43,517 nt of DNA from Clostridia bacterium (GTDB lineage: Bacteria; Bacillota; Clostridia; Oscillospirales; Acutalibacteraceae): positions 1 to 43,517 of the forward strand of contig JAFPUM010000055.1 of NCBI GenBank assembly GCA_017395425.1, given 5' to 3'. Made by a program: the position numbers and the translations under genes. Below the pieces are notes generated by a model that saw nothing but the letters and a program-made list of their open reading frames with translations, did no database searches and had not been told where the DNA came from. Shown piece by piece: positions 16,616 to 24,844 of the stretch (the stretch's first letter is position 1; each line of letters begins with the position of its first letter).

Positions 16616-16657
16616 GGAAGGCAGATAGCAGACTTTGTGATTAAATTCCTGAATCAC

Positions 16658-16686
16658 TTGACATTCACGTCGTATTGGATTACAAT
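16658..16686 (+). promoter_or_regulatory. Sigma-A promoter with flanking dyads
   Basis: TTGACA at 16658-16663, a 17-base spacer and TACAAT at 16681-16686. A GTGATT...AATCAC dyad (16637-16657, 9-base loop) ends at the base before the -35. Confidence 0.88.
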
Positions 16687-16690
16687 TATA

Positions 16691-16711
16691 AGATAAGGTT
16701 TTGTCTTATCT
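16691..16711 (+). promoter_or_regulatory. Perfect dyad at the transcription start
   Basis: AGATAAG and CTTATCT (7 bp each, 7-base loop) cover the expected transcription start of the promoter at 16658. It could be an operator or a 5' stabilising hairpin; it ends six bases before the GATGGGG ribosome site of the next gene. Confidence 0.5.
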
Positions 16712-16732
16712 TTCAGATGGGGGGCTGTGCCT

Positions 16733-18304
16733 ATGAAAATCAGACGGTCGATGGTGGCGCTGTTCGTCTTATCGACCTTTCTCATACCGATTTCGCTGTA
16801 CCGTGCGATGTATTCGGCGGGGGCTTCGGAGGAATTTCTCAGCACGGTGAGCATTATTCAGAATGTGCTGCTGGCGGTTTTTCTGGCGCTGGTCTTTTCG
16901 TTCTCGCTGTTTACCGACGATTATCCCCGTTCCTACACGCCCCGTGCGTCACGGTTGCTGGGTTTCATCTCGATGCTGCTGGCGGCGGGGATTGGTTACA
17001 CGTCCGCACTGGGCTTCATCAGTGAAGAATATTCCCCGTTCCGTGGTACATCGGGGACGGTGTTTGCGGCTTTAGGCGTACTGTCCGTACTGACGTTCAT
17101 GTTTTATTCCGTGACATATCTGAAGGGACAGAACATTATTCCGTCAATTGCCGTTGTCCCCCTGTTTCCGTCGCTGTGGTACGGTTTCCGGATGCTGTTT
17201 TGTTTTCTGAAATCCGCTTCCATGGCGGATATACGCGACGAACTGCCCATGATTGCGATGTGCTGCGCCTTCACGATTTTTTCACTGACACTGGGCAAGC
17301 TGTTCTGCGGCATTTCTTCCAATTCCATCAAGTGGGGATTTGCGGCAGGCTGTGTGGGCATCGTGACAGCGATGATGTACACGCTTGTATGGGTGGTGAA
17401 GGAGAGCGATTCCTTTGATGATCTGCTCTCGAATCCGCTCATTGTGGTCGATCTGCTGATGGCATTTTTTACTATCGGTTCGCTCTTTCATGTGTCGGCT
17501 CCGGCGGAATACTTTGACGATGAGCAGTGGGACGATTATTTCTACGAAAATTATGACCTCCCCAAGCCAAACCTCATTCTGCATACGCCGGTGGACGAGC
17601 TGGAAGAGGATAATCTTTTGGACGACGAAGCGCCCTATATTCCTTCCAGCTCGGGCGTGGGCGGCAGCGACTATAACGGCAGTATGGGGCAGAACGCGCC
17701 GGGTATACCTGCGCAGACTCCGTCGTATATTGCCAATCCGGCTGCCTATTATCCGCAGTATCCGACCTATCCGACCGCACCGGCACCTGCGTATTATCCG
17801 CCTGCCTATCCGGTCTATCCGCCGGTTTATCCGACCTATCCCTATCCTGCGGCTCCTCCGGCGGGATTTGACTATTACGGACCGACAGCCGCCTATGATC
17901 CCTATGATACGGCAGCGGCGCAGTATCAATATGACCGTCGTCGCGCCGAACTCCAAAGCCGTGAACTGGAAAAGCTGACGGGAGAGGTGGATCATTCGCT
18001 TGCACGTCTGGGCAATAACGTGGCGCAGAACCTTCCGCCGACGAACGAATTTGTCACGGCGTCACCTGATGAAACTTTCCGACCCGGACAGCAGCAGCCT
18101 TCCGGCGTGAATGTGCAACTCAATGGCGGTTATATCCGCTCGGGCGAACGGATCACGGATCATCTTGACCGGATCGGGCAGGAACGCCGGGATGCCGCTA
18201 TGAACGGAGACGGCTATCCGGGTGAGGGCGGCGATGAGGATTATACCTATGAATATTATTATCCGTCCGACGGCTCCCGCTATGATCTCGGACAGTTCAA
18301 GTGA
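16733..18304 (+). CDS. Membrane protein with Tyr/Pro-rich cytoplasmic tail
   Basis: The product has 523 residues from the ATG at 16733, eight bases after a G-rich ribosome site. The N-terminal 250 residues hold about seven helices (MVALFVLSTFLIPISLY; IIQNVLLAVFLALVFSFSLF; LLGFISMLLAAGIGYTSALG; and others). A 270-residue soluble tail follows: acidic to about 300, then a Tyr/Pro/Ala-rich stretch built on YPxYP and PAYYPP steps (about 340-405), then a coiled-coil-like segment (RRRAELQSRELEKLTGEV). Tyr/Pro-rich tails like this can drive clustering or membrane-protein assembly; no family is recognised. It has its own promoter and terminator and so is a single-gene unit. Confidence 0.75.
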   Translation: MKIRRSMVALFVLSTFLIPISLYRAMYSAGASEEFLSTVSIIQNVLLAVFLALVFSFSLFTDDYPRSYTPRASRLLGFISMLLAAGIGYTSALGFISEEYSPFRGTSGTVFAALGVLSVLTFMFYSVTYLKGQNIIPSIAVVPLFPSLWYGFRMLFCFLKSASMADIRDELPMIAMCCAFTIFSLTLGKLFCGISSNSIKWGFAAGCVGIVTAMMYTLVWVVKESDSFDDLLSNPLIVVDLLMAFFTIGSLFHVSAPAEYFDDEQWDDYFYENYDLPKPNLILHTPVDELEEDNLLDDEAPYIPSSSGVGGSDYNGSMGQNAPGIPAQTPSYIANPAAYYPQYPTYPTAPAPAYYPPAYPVYPPVYPTYPYPAAPPAGFDYYGPTAAYDPYDTAAAQYQYDRRRAELQSRELEKLTGEVDHSLARLGNNVAQNLPPTNEFVTASPDETFRPGQQQPSGVNVQLNGGYIRSGERITDHLDRIGQERRDAAMNGDGYPGEGGDEDYTYEYYYPSDGSRYDLGQFK

Positions 18305-18333
18305 CAGCAGGCAATCGCTTCACACCAGACCAT

Positions 18334-18376
18334 GCCATACCGATTCTCTAAAGAATCGGTATGGCTTTTCTTTTTT
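18334..18376 (+). terminator. Strong terminator
   Basis: A perfect 14-bp stem (GCCATACCGATTCT with its complement) has a 4-base loop and a T-rich tail, ending the Tyr/Pro-rich membrane protein gene. Confidence 0.95.
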
Positions 18377-18409
18377 GATAAAAAGAGATGTAGATTATTT
18401 GATATCGAT

Positions 18410-18425
18410 ATTACAAAAATGTAAT
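18410..18425. promoter_or_regulatory. Perfect inverted repeat upstream of the hemolysin III promoter
   Basis: ATTACA and TGTAAT, separated by AAAA, lie 20 bases before the -35 box. It could be a repressor or activator site; the binding protein is unknown. Confidence 0.4.
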
Positions 18426-18445
18426 CTAGTTTTGAAAATTAGATG

Positions 18446-18474
18446 TTGACATTATCAAAATATTATTATATAAT
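18446..18474 (+). promoter_or_regulatory. Consensus sigma-A promoter of the hemolysin III gene
   Basis: TTGACA at 18446-18451, a 17-base AT-only-but-one spacer and TATAAT at 18469-18474. Both hexamers match the consensus exactly. Confidence 0.93.
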
Positions 18475-18525
18475 TTAGTCATCGAAAAGATGTATAACCT
18501 GTGAAAAGGAGGGTATTCTAATCTT

Positions 18526-19269
18526 ATGAATATTTCGATCTATGATGTTCAGACCATTGCCGAAGGGCGAGTGCCCCGTGCCAAGCGCGAAGCATGGCGT
18601 CACAGCCGCATAGAAGCGCTGCGGCTTCCCGACTATACGTTTACCGAAGAGGTTCTCAATTGCGTGACCCACGCGGTAGGTGCGGTACTGGGCGCGGTGG
18701 GACTGTGGATGAGTCTGCGTGTGCTGCTGCATACCGGTTGCGCTCTGGCGATTGCCTCCATGACGATCTTTTGCGTGACTATGGTGATGCTTTACACCAA
18801 CTCGGCGCTCTATCACGGCTGGGAACTCACACCGGTCAAAAAGAAGTTTCAGGTGCTGGATCACTGCACCATCTACCTGCTGATTGCGGGCACCTATGCG
18901 CCCTACACGCTGATGGTGATGGGCAATGGAGTAGGGAAGATCATTTTCGGCGGTGTAGCGGCTGCCTGTCTCGTCGGTATAGCGCTGAACCTGATCGATA
19001 TGAAAAAATACCGTGTGATATCGATGGTCTGTTATCTGGCAGCCGGATGGTGCATTATCTTTGCCTACCGTTGGATCAGCGCCGCGCTCTCACCGGTACA
19101 GCTTGCGCTGCTGATCGGGGGCGGCGTGGCATATACCGTCGGCGCTGTCCTCTACGGACTGGGCAAGACCGTGCATTATATGCACACCGTGTGGCATCTC
19201 TTTGTGCTGGCGGGAAGCCTGATGCACTTTCTCAGCCTGTACGGTTTTGTGCTGACGCACTTTGGATAA
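18526..19269 (+). CDS. Hemolysin III (PAQR/YqfA) family membrane protein
   Basis: The product has 247 residues with seven membrane helices. The family signatures are all there: EEVLNCVTHAVGAVLG, SALYHGW, VLDHCTIYLLIAGTYAPYTL and MHTVWHLFVLAGSLMHF. The conserved Ser, His and Asp residues (S in NSALYHG, D in LDH, paired His near the end) form the putative metal site of this hydrolase-like superfamily. Its role in bacteria is poorly defined (membrane lipid homeostasis has been proposed). AAAGGAGGG is 12 bases before the ATG, a wide spacing. The N-terminus is about 35 residues longer than the shortest members. Confidence 0.92.
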   Translation: MNISIYDVQTIAEGRVPRAKREAWRHSRIEALRLPDYTFTEEVLNCVTHAVGAVLGAVGLWMSLRVLLHTGCALAIASMTIFCVTMVMLYTNSALYHGWELTPVKKKFQVLDHCTIYLLIAGTYAPYTLMVMGNGVGKIIFGGVAAACLVGIALNLIDMKKYRVISMVCYLAAGWCIIFAYRWISAALSPVQLALLIGGGVAYTVGAVLYGLGKTVHYMHTVWHLFVLAGSLMHFLSLYGFVLTHFG

Positions 19270-19288
19270 TTCTTTGGATTGTTTCACA

Positions 19289-19317
19289 TTGCAATCGCCT
19301 GTCTTTTCTGTTATAAT
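19289..19317 (+). promoter_or_regulatory. Sigma-A promoter of the LysR gene
   Basis: TTGCAA at 19289-19294, a 17-base spacer and TATAAT at 19312-19317, 35 bases before the GTG start. Confidence 0.8.
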
Positions 19318-19346
19318 GAACCCAACGAACAGGAAAGGCAGGCGAT
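19294..19346. promoter_or_regulatory. Long dyad bracketing the LysR promoter -10
   Basis: ATCGCCTGTCTTTTC at 19294-19308 and GGAAAGGCAGGCGAT at 19332-19346 are inverted copies matching at 13 of 15 positions. The 23 bases between them hold the -10 box and transcription start. Because the left arm is not transcribed, it is a DNA site, probably an autoregulatory operator. Confidence 0.6.
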
Positions 19347-19352
19347 CCGACT

Positions 19353-20246
19353 GTGGACGAAAGATTATTGAGCTGCTTTGTAAAGGTGTACGATCTGGGC
19401 AGCATTCACAAGGCGGCAGAAAAGCTGTTTGTCACGCCGCAGGCAGTGAGCAAGATGATCAAGAAGCTGGAAGAGGAACTGGGACGGGAACTGTTTGCCC
19501 GTTCGCCCCAAGGATTGTCTCCCACCATCTATGCCCACAAGCTCTATTCCACAGCCAATGTGATTCTCAGCGAATGCAGCCGGATTCGTGGAGAACTGCT
19601 GGAGCAGCATATCAGCGCTTCCGCGACGCTTCACATTGCGACCACCTATGGAGTGCCGAAATATCTGACGCTGCAATTTGTCACGGATTTTTATGACGCC
19701 TATCCCCAGATTCATCTCGATCTGGTGGAATATCCCGAATATCCCATCTACGATATGCTGCAAAGCGGACGGGTGGACTTTGCCTTTCTGCCCCAGCCCA
19801 TCGACCTGATCAATTACGAAGCCGCCTTTTGCTTTTCGCACGACTTTCGTGCCATTGTGCGGTACGATCATCCACTGGCAGAGAAGAAGCTGCTTTGTTA
19901 TCCCGATCTCAACGGTTATCCCATCATCCTCAAAGGAAGGGATTTTTCCCTTTATCCCCACAATATCACCCGTTTTGTCAAAGGCGGTCTGAATCCCAAT
20001 ATTCTGCTGGAAATCAGCGATGATTCTCTGATTGTGGAAGCGGCGCGGCAGGGGAGAGGAGTGGGAATTTCCGCCACCTTTCTGGCGGAGGAGTACGCGG
20101 ATGAGCAGGTCGTCACCATTCCTTTTGAGGACAGGAATTTTGTGCGAAGCGTTTTTCTCGTGCATCGGCGGGGGCAGAAGATGAGCCGTGCGCAAGCGTA
20201 TTTCTGGCAATACACCACAGACTGGATACTGCGTCATCCCCGATGA
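19353..20246 (+). CDS. LysR-family transcriptional regulator
   Basis: The product has 297 residues starting at GTG 19353. The N-terminal winged helix-turn-helix is clear (SIHKAAEKLFVTPQAVSKMIKKLEEELG, read in pieces; ELFARSPQGLSPT). The effector domain covers residues 90-297 (LHIATTYGVPKYL; GRVDFAFLPQP; GRGVGISATFLAEEY). The effector is unknown. Neighbours are hemolysin III upstream and a convergent unit downstream, so no target can be assigned except its own promoter, which carries a long dyad. Confidence 0.93.
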   Translation: MDERLLSCFVKVYDLGSIHKAAEKLFVTPQAVSKMIKKLEEELGRELFARSPQGLSPTIYAHKLYSTANVILSECSRIRGELLEQHISASATLHIATTYGVPKYLTLQFVTDFYDAYPQIHLDLVEYPEYPIYDMLQSGRVDFAFLPQPIDLINYEAAFCFSHDFRAIVRYDHPLAEKKLLCYPDLNGYPIILKGRDFSLYPHNITRFVKGGLNPNILLEISDDSLIVEAARQGRGVGISATFLAEEYADEQVVTIPFEDRNFVRSVFLVHRRGQKMSRAQAYFWQYTTDWILRHPR

Positions 20247-20256
20247 GGTAAAAGTA

Positions 20257-20308
20257 AAACCGACAGAGCCTTCTTTCCCTTGGCAGGGAGGGAAGGTTCT
20301 GTCGGTTT
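20257..20308. terminator. Bidirectional terminator between convergent genes
   Basis: A long imperfect stem (AAAACCGACAGAGCCTTC... with ...GGTTCTGTCGGTTT) separates the LysR gene from the minus-strand gene ending at 20325. Confidence 0.85.
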
Positions 20309-20324
20309 GTACGGTTATGAGTAT

Positions 20325-20963
20325 TTACGAAAACCGCAGCGTTTCGCCGTCTACATACAGTGTATAGCTGTCGTCCATATCGGCGACGTAGCCGTAGAAG
20401 AAGGTCATGGTGTCGGGATAGGAGACCGCTTCAAAGCGGGTCCGGCCGTTGTCCGACACGTTGACGGGGTCGTCGGCGATGGTGCCGCTGGCACTGTGCG
20501 CTACTGTGACGAAACAGTCATTCGTCCCCGGCACCCACAGCCGTTCAGCGATGCAGTAGCCCTGTGTAGTGACGTCACGGCGGCGGTTGTAGATGGTTTC
20601 GAGCTGCCATGTTCCGTCGCTGCGCCGGGGAAGGACATGGGTCGTGACCCGTTCGTCAACGGTGGAAGCCACCACAAAGGCGCACTTGTCATATTCGTCG
20701 ATTTCCAGAATTCCGCTGATGTGATTATAGCGGAAGGCGTTTTCCGGGGAAGCAAATCCCAAAAAGGTATTTTCCAGCGGCAGCAGCGAGAGCAGGAGTG
20801 TCGCGGCAGTCACCGCGGCGGCAGTACCTGCCAGCACGCCGGTATTCGTGCGCACGATGCGGCGGCGTTCTGCCACATAGGTGTCGCGGGTTTCACTCAG
20901 CAGCACAAAGGCAATGCCGCCCGCCGCCAGTGCAAAAACCAGCCGGATGAGTGTGTATAGCAT
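20325..20963 (-). CDS. Two-helix membrane protein, unknown
   Basis: The product has 212 residues: two hydrophobic segments (YTLIRLVFALAAGGIAFVLL and VLAGTAAAVTAATLLLSLL) around a basic loop, then a C-terminal domain of about 140 residues rich in beta-strand patterns, predicted outside. It matches no family I know. GGAGAAGGA precedes the ATG, and it follows the DUF4349 gene by 26 bases on the same strand, so the two form one operon and may act together at the membrane. Confidence 0.7.
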   Translation of the reverse strand: MLYTLIRLVFALAAGGIAFVLLSETRDTYVAERRRIVRTNTGVLAGTAAAVTAATLLLSLLPLENTFLGFASPENAFRYNHISGILEIDEYDKCAFVVASTVDERVTTHVLPRRSDGTWQLETIYNRRRDVTTQGYCIAERLWVPGTNDCFVTVAHSASGTIADDPVNVSDNGRTRFEAVSYPDTMTFFYGYVADMDDSYTLYVDGETLRFS

Positions 20964-20989
20964 GTTGTGTCCTTCTCCAAAGTGCCCCG

Positions 20990-22051
20990 TTATTGATTTC
21001 CGTCAGACGTATCGGGAGACTGCTGCGGAGCGGCGGGGGTGTAAACCGGGGGAGCATAGGGCGCAGCATTCTTGGGGGTTTTGGGCGCCTTGGGATGCTT
21101 TTTCCGATAATGGCGCACGATGAAGAAGATGACCAGACCGATGAGCGCCAGCGGAGAGAGTACCACGATGGCGATCAGAATCCACAGCAGAAGCGACCAG
21201 AGGAAATTGATCATGCCGAGGAAGCCGTTTTTCATGAGTTTGCCCACATCGCTGATGCTGAGGGAATCCCAGTGAAATTCGTCTTCAATCTGAGCGGGCA
21301 GCTTATCCCGCTGCTGAATGGAGAGATTGATGGTGGAGAGATCGACCTTGGCATCATAATAGCGCAGGGTCCCCTCCATGGATTCGATTTCGGCGGTGAG
21401 ATCGGTGATATAGCGCTGGACTTCCAGCGATTCCGAAACGTTCTTGGCATTTTTGAGCAGCTTGTAATAATTGTCCAGCGCGGCTTTTTTGCTTTCAAGG
21501 CGAATCTTGACGTCATAATATTCCCGCGTCACATCGTTCGACGTGATTTCCGCGTTGGTGACTTTGTCGGTTTTTTCGGCGAGTTTGATGAATTCCTCCA
21601 GCTTGTCGGGGGTGATTTTCAATGTGGCGTCGATATTGAAATAGTTGTAATTGCCGTAATTGTCGTGGGATTTGCGGACGCTGAGTTCACTGCCCCCGTT
21701 CTGCCGTGCGAACGCAAGCAGTGTGTCGTAGCAGGTCTGGGCGTCGTCGGATTCCATGGTGATGTTGGCGGTACGGATAATCTTGTCTTCCTGCCCGGCG
21801 GGATTGTCCGCGCCGGTGCCGGACTCACGTACAGTGGCGGACGAAGACTTATATTCGTCGGAATACGCTGCGCCATTCAGATCGTAGCTTTCTTCGTCCA
21901 TGGCATAACCGTCGTCGTAGATGACGCCGTTAGCTTCCCGCGAGGCGGCATAGTTGCCGTCACTTTTGGAGGAGGCGCTGCACGACGCGGCGCTCAGACA
22001 CAGCGCCAGTGTAATGAGCAGCGCGATGGATTTCAAATGGATTTTTGTCAT
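20990..22051 (-). CDS. DUF4349 lipoprotein
   Basis: The product has 353 residues. A signal peptide ends in a lipobox (LSAASC), so Lgt should lipidate the cysteine. After a disordered linker (about 25-90) comes the DUF4349 region: IIRTANITMESDD, NYFNIDATLKITPDKLEEFI, VTREYYDVKIRLESKKAAL and a long coiled coil to about 260. One membrane helix follows (LLWILIAIVVLSPLALIGLVIFFIV), then a basic Pro-rich tail. DUF4349 proteins are often ECF-linked or stress-linked, with unknown biochemistry. AAAGGAG precedes the ATG. The upstream region shares CCAACCTTTT and a GCG/TATA element with the ECF sigma operon. Confidence 0.9.
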   Translation of the reverse strand: MTKIHLKSIALLITLALCLSAASCSASSKSDGNYAASREANGVIYDDGYAMDEESYDLNGAAYSDEYKSSSATVRESGTGADNPAGQEDKIIRTANITMESDDAQTCYDTLLAFARQNGGSELSVRKSHDNYGNYNYFNIDATLKITPDKLEEFIKLAEKTDKVTNAEITSNDVTREYYDVKIRLESKKAALDNYYKLLKNAKNVSESLEVQRYITDLTAEIESMEGTLRYYDAKVDLSTINLSIQQRDKLPAQIEDEFHWDSLSISDVGKLMKNGFLGMINFLWSLLLWILIAIVVLSPLALIGLVIFFIVRHYRKKHPKAPKTPKNAAPYAPPVYTPAAPQQSPDTSDGNQ

Positions 22052-22098
22052 AAGTCAAACACTCCTTTTTTATTGATGTGCCGGAAGCACTTCTATCC

Positions 22099-22128
22099 GT
22101 TATAACCGCCGGAATCAGAAAAAGGTTG
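22099..22128 (-). promoter_or_regulatory. Candidate ECF promoter of the DUF4349 operon
   Basis: On the minus strand CAACC (22128-22124) is followed by TTTTT and, about 15 bases on, by GCGGTTATAA. The block CCAACCTTTT, then GCG and TATA, is the same as at 673-702 in front of the sigma factor, with one base difference in spacing. Confidence 0.45.
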
Positions 22129-22187
22129 GAGAAAAGCCGTTTTTTTTCTGTTTTTTTCCGCTGTACCTAATGATTTACAAAAATGTG

Positions 22188-22216
22188 TTGCGAAAAGCCT
22201 AAGGATATGGTAAAAT
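22188..22216 (+). promoter_or_regulatory. Promoter of the CotH-VTC operon
   Basis: TTGCGA at 22188-22193, a 17-base spacer ending in TGG (extended -10) and TAAAAT at 22211-22216, 52 bases before the cotH start. Confidence 0.75.
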
Positions 22217-22267
22217 AGTTCATAAGATTCGCATAGGGATCAGACAAAGAATGGAGTGAATGATAGC

Positions 22268-24844
22268 ATGGTCAATCTCATCGCGGCTGCGTGCTGGCTG
22301 CTTCTTTTTTTCATGATTGTTTCGGTTACGGTTGCGGTTGCGTATCCCACCACGGTTCCTGATGGCAAAGGGATTGCTTCCCTGCCAGCCGGACTGCTGA
22401 TCTGGGGGACGGGTCTTGGGGGCAACGCGCTGCTGTTCTCGCTGCTGCACTATTTGTTTATGGGCAGTTGGAACATTTTTACGACTTTCCGTTTAATAGC
22501 GTCGCGAACAATCACATATCAGAAACTGTATCTGGCGGCAGTGATGCTGGCGGTCTGGATGCTGTGCGCACTCCTGATGGGCGCGTATGTGGCAGCGTTT
22601 TTGCGTTCCCGCCGCGGTGCGTCTGATACATCGGCTCCCTCTCCGACGCTTCGGTATCGCAAAAAATGCGTCCTGCTGCTTTGCGGGAGCTGTCTGGCAC
22701 TGGTGCTGATTGCGTCGTTCTATTTCTGTTCCAGCGGTGTCCGTCAGCTCAGAATCAATGAAATCGCAAGCGAAAAAGTCAGCGGACTGCCGGAACAAGG
22801 GTATGTCGAACTGCGCAGCGAGGGCATACTGCCCTGTCAGGCGGAGGGACTGTATCTGAGCAGTGACGCCCATCAACCCAGACAATACGAAATACCTTCC
22901 TTTACCGTCGCGCCGGGGGAACTGATGCTGATTCCCGTGGACAAGGATGTGATATCTCTGAGCAAATCGGGAGGGGACATGCTGTTCCTGTGGGACAGAT
23001 GGGGCAATATGATTGATAAAGTTACGATCAAAGACGCGCGGCAGGATGGCTATTCCTACGGATGGAGCGTATCCGATCAGAAATGGTGCTATATGCCGCC
23101 TTCGCCCGGCGAAAGCAACCGTTTCTCTGACATTGTATTCAAAAAACCCGCGTTTTCTCATGCGTCGGGCTATTACAGTACAGCGTTTGACGTGACAATT
23201 GCTGCCGATTTTCTCAAACAGGGCGGTGAAATCCGCTACACCACCGACGGCAGCAAGCCTACGGCATCCTCCGCTCTCTACACAGAAGCCGTTCATGTGT
23301 ATGACCGCAGCAGTGAACCCAATATCTGGCGTTCGGTGAAAAATGTCGTGTACGACTGGCAAAATGCGGAAATAGACACCACACCCGTTCCAAAGGCGTT
23401 TGTCCTGCGTGCTGTCGCTATCGACCGGAACGGAAACGAAAGCGGTGAAGCCGTTGCGTCATACTTTGTCGGAAAAGCCTTCGACAGCGGCAGCGCGGTG
23501 ATTTCCGTAGTGGCGGACGAGAATGAACTCTTCGGTGAGGACGGCATTTATGTCACCGGCAAGACCTACGATGCGTGGTATCTCGGCAGTCAGAAGGGCG
23601 ACAGACCCATTGCCAATTTTGACGTTCACGGTGCGGAAACCGAGCGTCCCGCCTATATGGAATTTTTCCGGGACGGAAAAACACTGGATTTCGCTCAGCG
23701 TGCCGGGCTGCGTGTCCAGGGCGGCTCCACCCGCTGGCTCCCTCTTAAACGATTTTCCCTCTTTGCACGGAAGGGCTATGCGGGCAGCAATACCTTTGAC
23801 AGGGAGTTCTTCGAGGGCAAGAGCACCCATTCGGTGACACTGCGGACGGGATTTGAAAATGCCTTCAGCATGTACTGTGTGCCCGACAGGGATGTGGCAG
23901 TGCAGAAAAGCATTCCTGTGACGGTCTATCTGAACGGGGAATACTGGTACGATACCTATCTCCAGGAAAAATACAACAATACCTTTTTCCGCCAGACCTA
24001 CGGCATACGCGACGCGGAATTTCATAAAACCGGCATTAACGACGAAATCAAACACTACCTCAAGCATCATGACCTTGCCATTCAGAATTACTACGATACC
24101 TTCAATCAGATGGTGGATATCCAGAGTTATATCGATTACATCTGCATCAATGTGTACCTCGCCAACACGGATTATTCCGATTACGCCAACATAGGCATGT
24201 GGCGCACCACCTCTCAGGAAAACGATTCCTATGGCGACGGACGCTGGCGCTGGTGCCTGTATGACATGGATTTGCAGACCGAGGGCTGCCGAAAAAATTA
24301 CGGACTGACCGATATCACCGACGCGCAGCTCGATTCCTTCAATATCGTATGCGACTGGGATCCGCCTGTCAATCAGCGTGAGATTTACAGGAGCCTCAAA
24401 GCCAATCCCGGTTTTTGCAGACAGTTTGTCCTCTCCTTTATGGACATCGTCAACACCGACTTTACGGAGGAACGCATGACCGGACTGCTGGAAGCATGGG
24501 GCGAGGATATCAGCTTCCACGAGTATTTCTTCCGCGACCGCGCCAAAAATATGGAGGTTTTTCTGGCAAAGGAATTCGGGCTCAAAGGAAAGCCGGAAAC
24601 CCTCACCGTCACCGTCAGCGACCCCGACGGCGGAACCATTACCGTCAATACCTGTCAGCCCGATCTCAGCAGCGGCACATGGACGGGGCGCTATTTCACC
24701 GATTATGCCGTAACTGTCACGGCGCAACCCTGTCCCGGCTACGTTTTTGAAGGCTGGACGGGGGACAGTAACGCAACCGACCCAACCGTCGAAATCAATG
24801 TCAATGGAGGTGCTGCCGTTCATGCGGTATTTAAGAAAGAATAA
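22268..24844 (+). CDS. CotH kinase-family membrane protein
   Basis: The product has 858 residues from the ATG at 22268, preceded by GGAGTGA. Four N-terminal helices lie within the first 160 residues. Next come a lamin-tail-like module (about 160-280; LRINEIASEKVSG...GYVELRS), a chitobiase-type Ig module (about 290-370; IRYTTDGSKPTASSALY) and the CotH kinase domain (about 410-720; GLRVQGGSTRWLPLKRFSLF, VYLNGEYWYDTYLQEKYN, WRWCLYDMDLQTEG with the metal-binding Asp pair). A short repeat module ends it (GGTITVN...YVFEGWTG). CotH proteins phosphorylate spore-coat proteins in Bacillus; this one is predicted to act outside the cell. Its 3' end overlaps the next gene by 23 bases, and it is the first of four coupled genes. 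Confidence 0.9.
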   Translation: MVNLIAAACWLLLFFMIVSVTVAVAYPTTVPDGKGIASLPAGLLIWGTGLGGNALLFSLLHYLFMGSWNIFTTFRLIASRTITYQKLYLAAVMLAVWMLCALLMGAYVAAFLRSRRGASDTSAPSPTLRYRKKCVLLLCGSCLALVLIASFYFCSSGVRQLRINEIASEKVSGLPEQGYVELRSEGILPCQAEGLYLSSDAHQPRQYEIPSFTVAPGELMLIPVDKDVISLSKSGGDMLFLWDRWGNMIDKVTIKDARQDGYSYGWSVSDQKWCYMPPSPGESNRFSDIVFKKPAFSHASGYYSTAFDVTIAADFLKQGGEIRYTTDGSKPTASSALYTEAVHVYDRSSEPNIWRSVKNVVYDWQNAEIDTTPVPKAFVLRAVAIDRNGNESGEAVASYFVGKAFDSGSAVISVVADENELFGEDGIYVTGKTYDAWYLGSQKGDRPIANFDVHGAETERPAYMEFFRDGKTLDFAQRAGLRVQGGSTRWLPLKRFSLFARKGYAGSNTFDREFFEGKSTHSVTLRTGFENAFSMYCVPDRDVAVQKSIPVTVYLNGEYWYDTYLQEKYNNTFFRQTYGIRDAEFHKTGINDEIKHYLKHHDLAIQNYYDTFNQMVDIQSYIDYICINVYLANTDYSDYANIGMWRTTSQENDSYGDGRWRWCLYDMDLQTEGCRKNYGLTDITDAQLDSFNIVCDWDPPVNQREIYRSLKANPGFCRQFVLSFMDIVNTDFTEERMTGLLEAWGEDISFHEYFFRDRAKNMEVFLAKEFGLKGKPETLTVTVSDPDGGTITVNTCQPDLSSGTWTGRYFTDYAVTVTAQPCPGYVFEGWTGDSNATDPTVEINVNGGAAVHAVFKKE

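Noticed and set aside
18410-18425. BlaI/CopY operator before the hemolysin III gene
   Set aside because: Those sites have TACA and TGTA two bases apart; here the gap is four, and no BlaI/CopY gene is near. It is kept only as an unnamed dyad.
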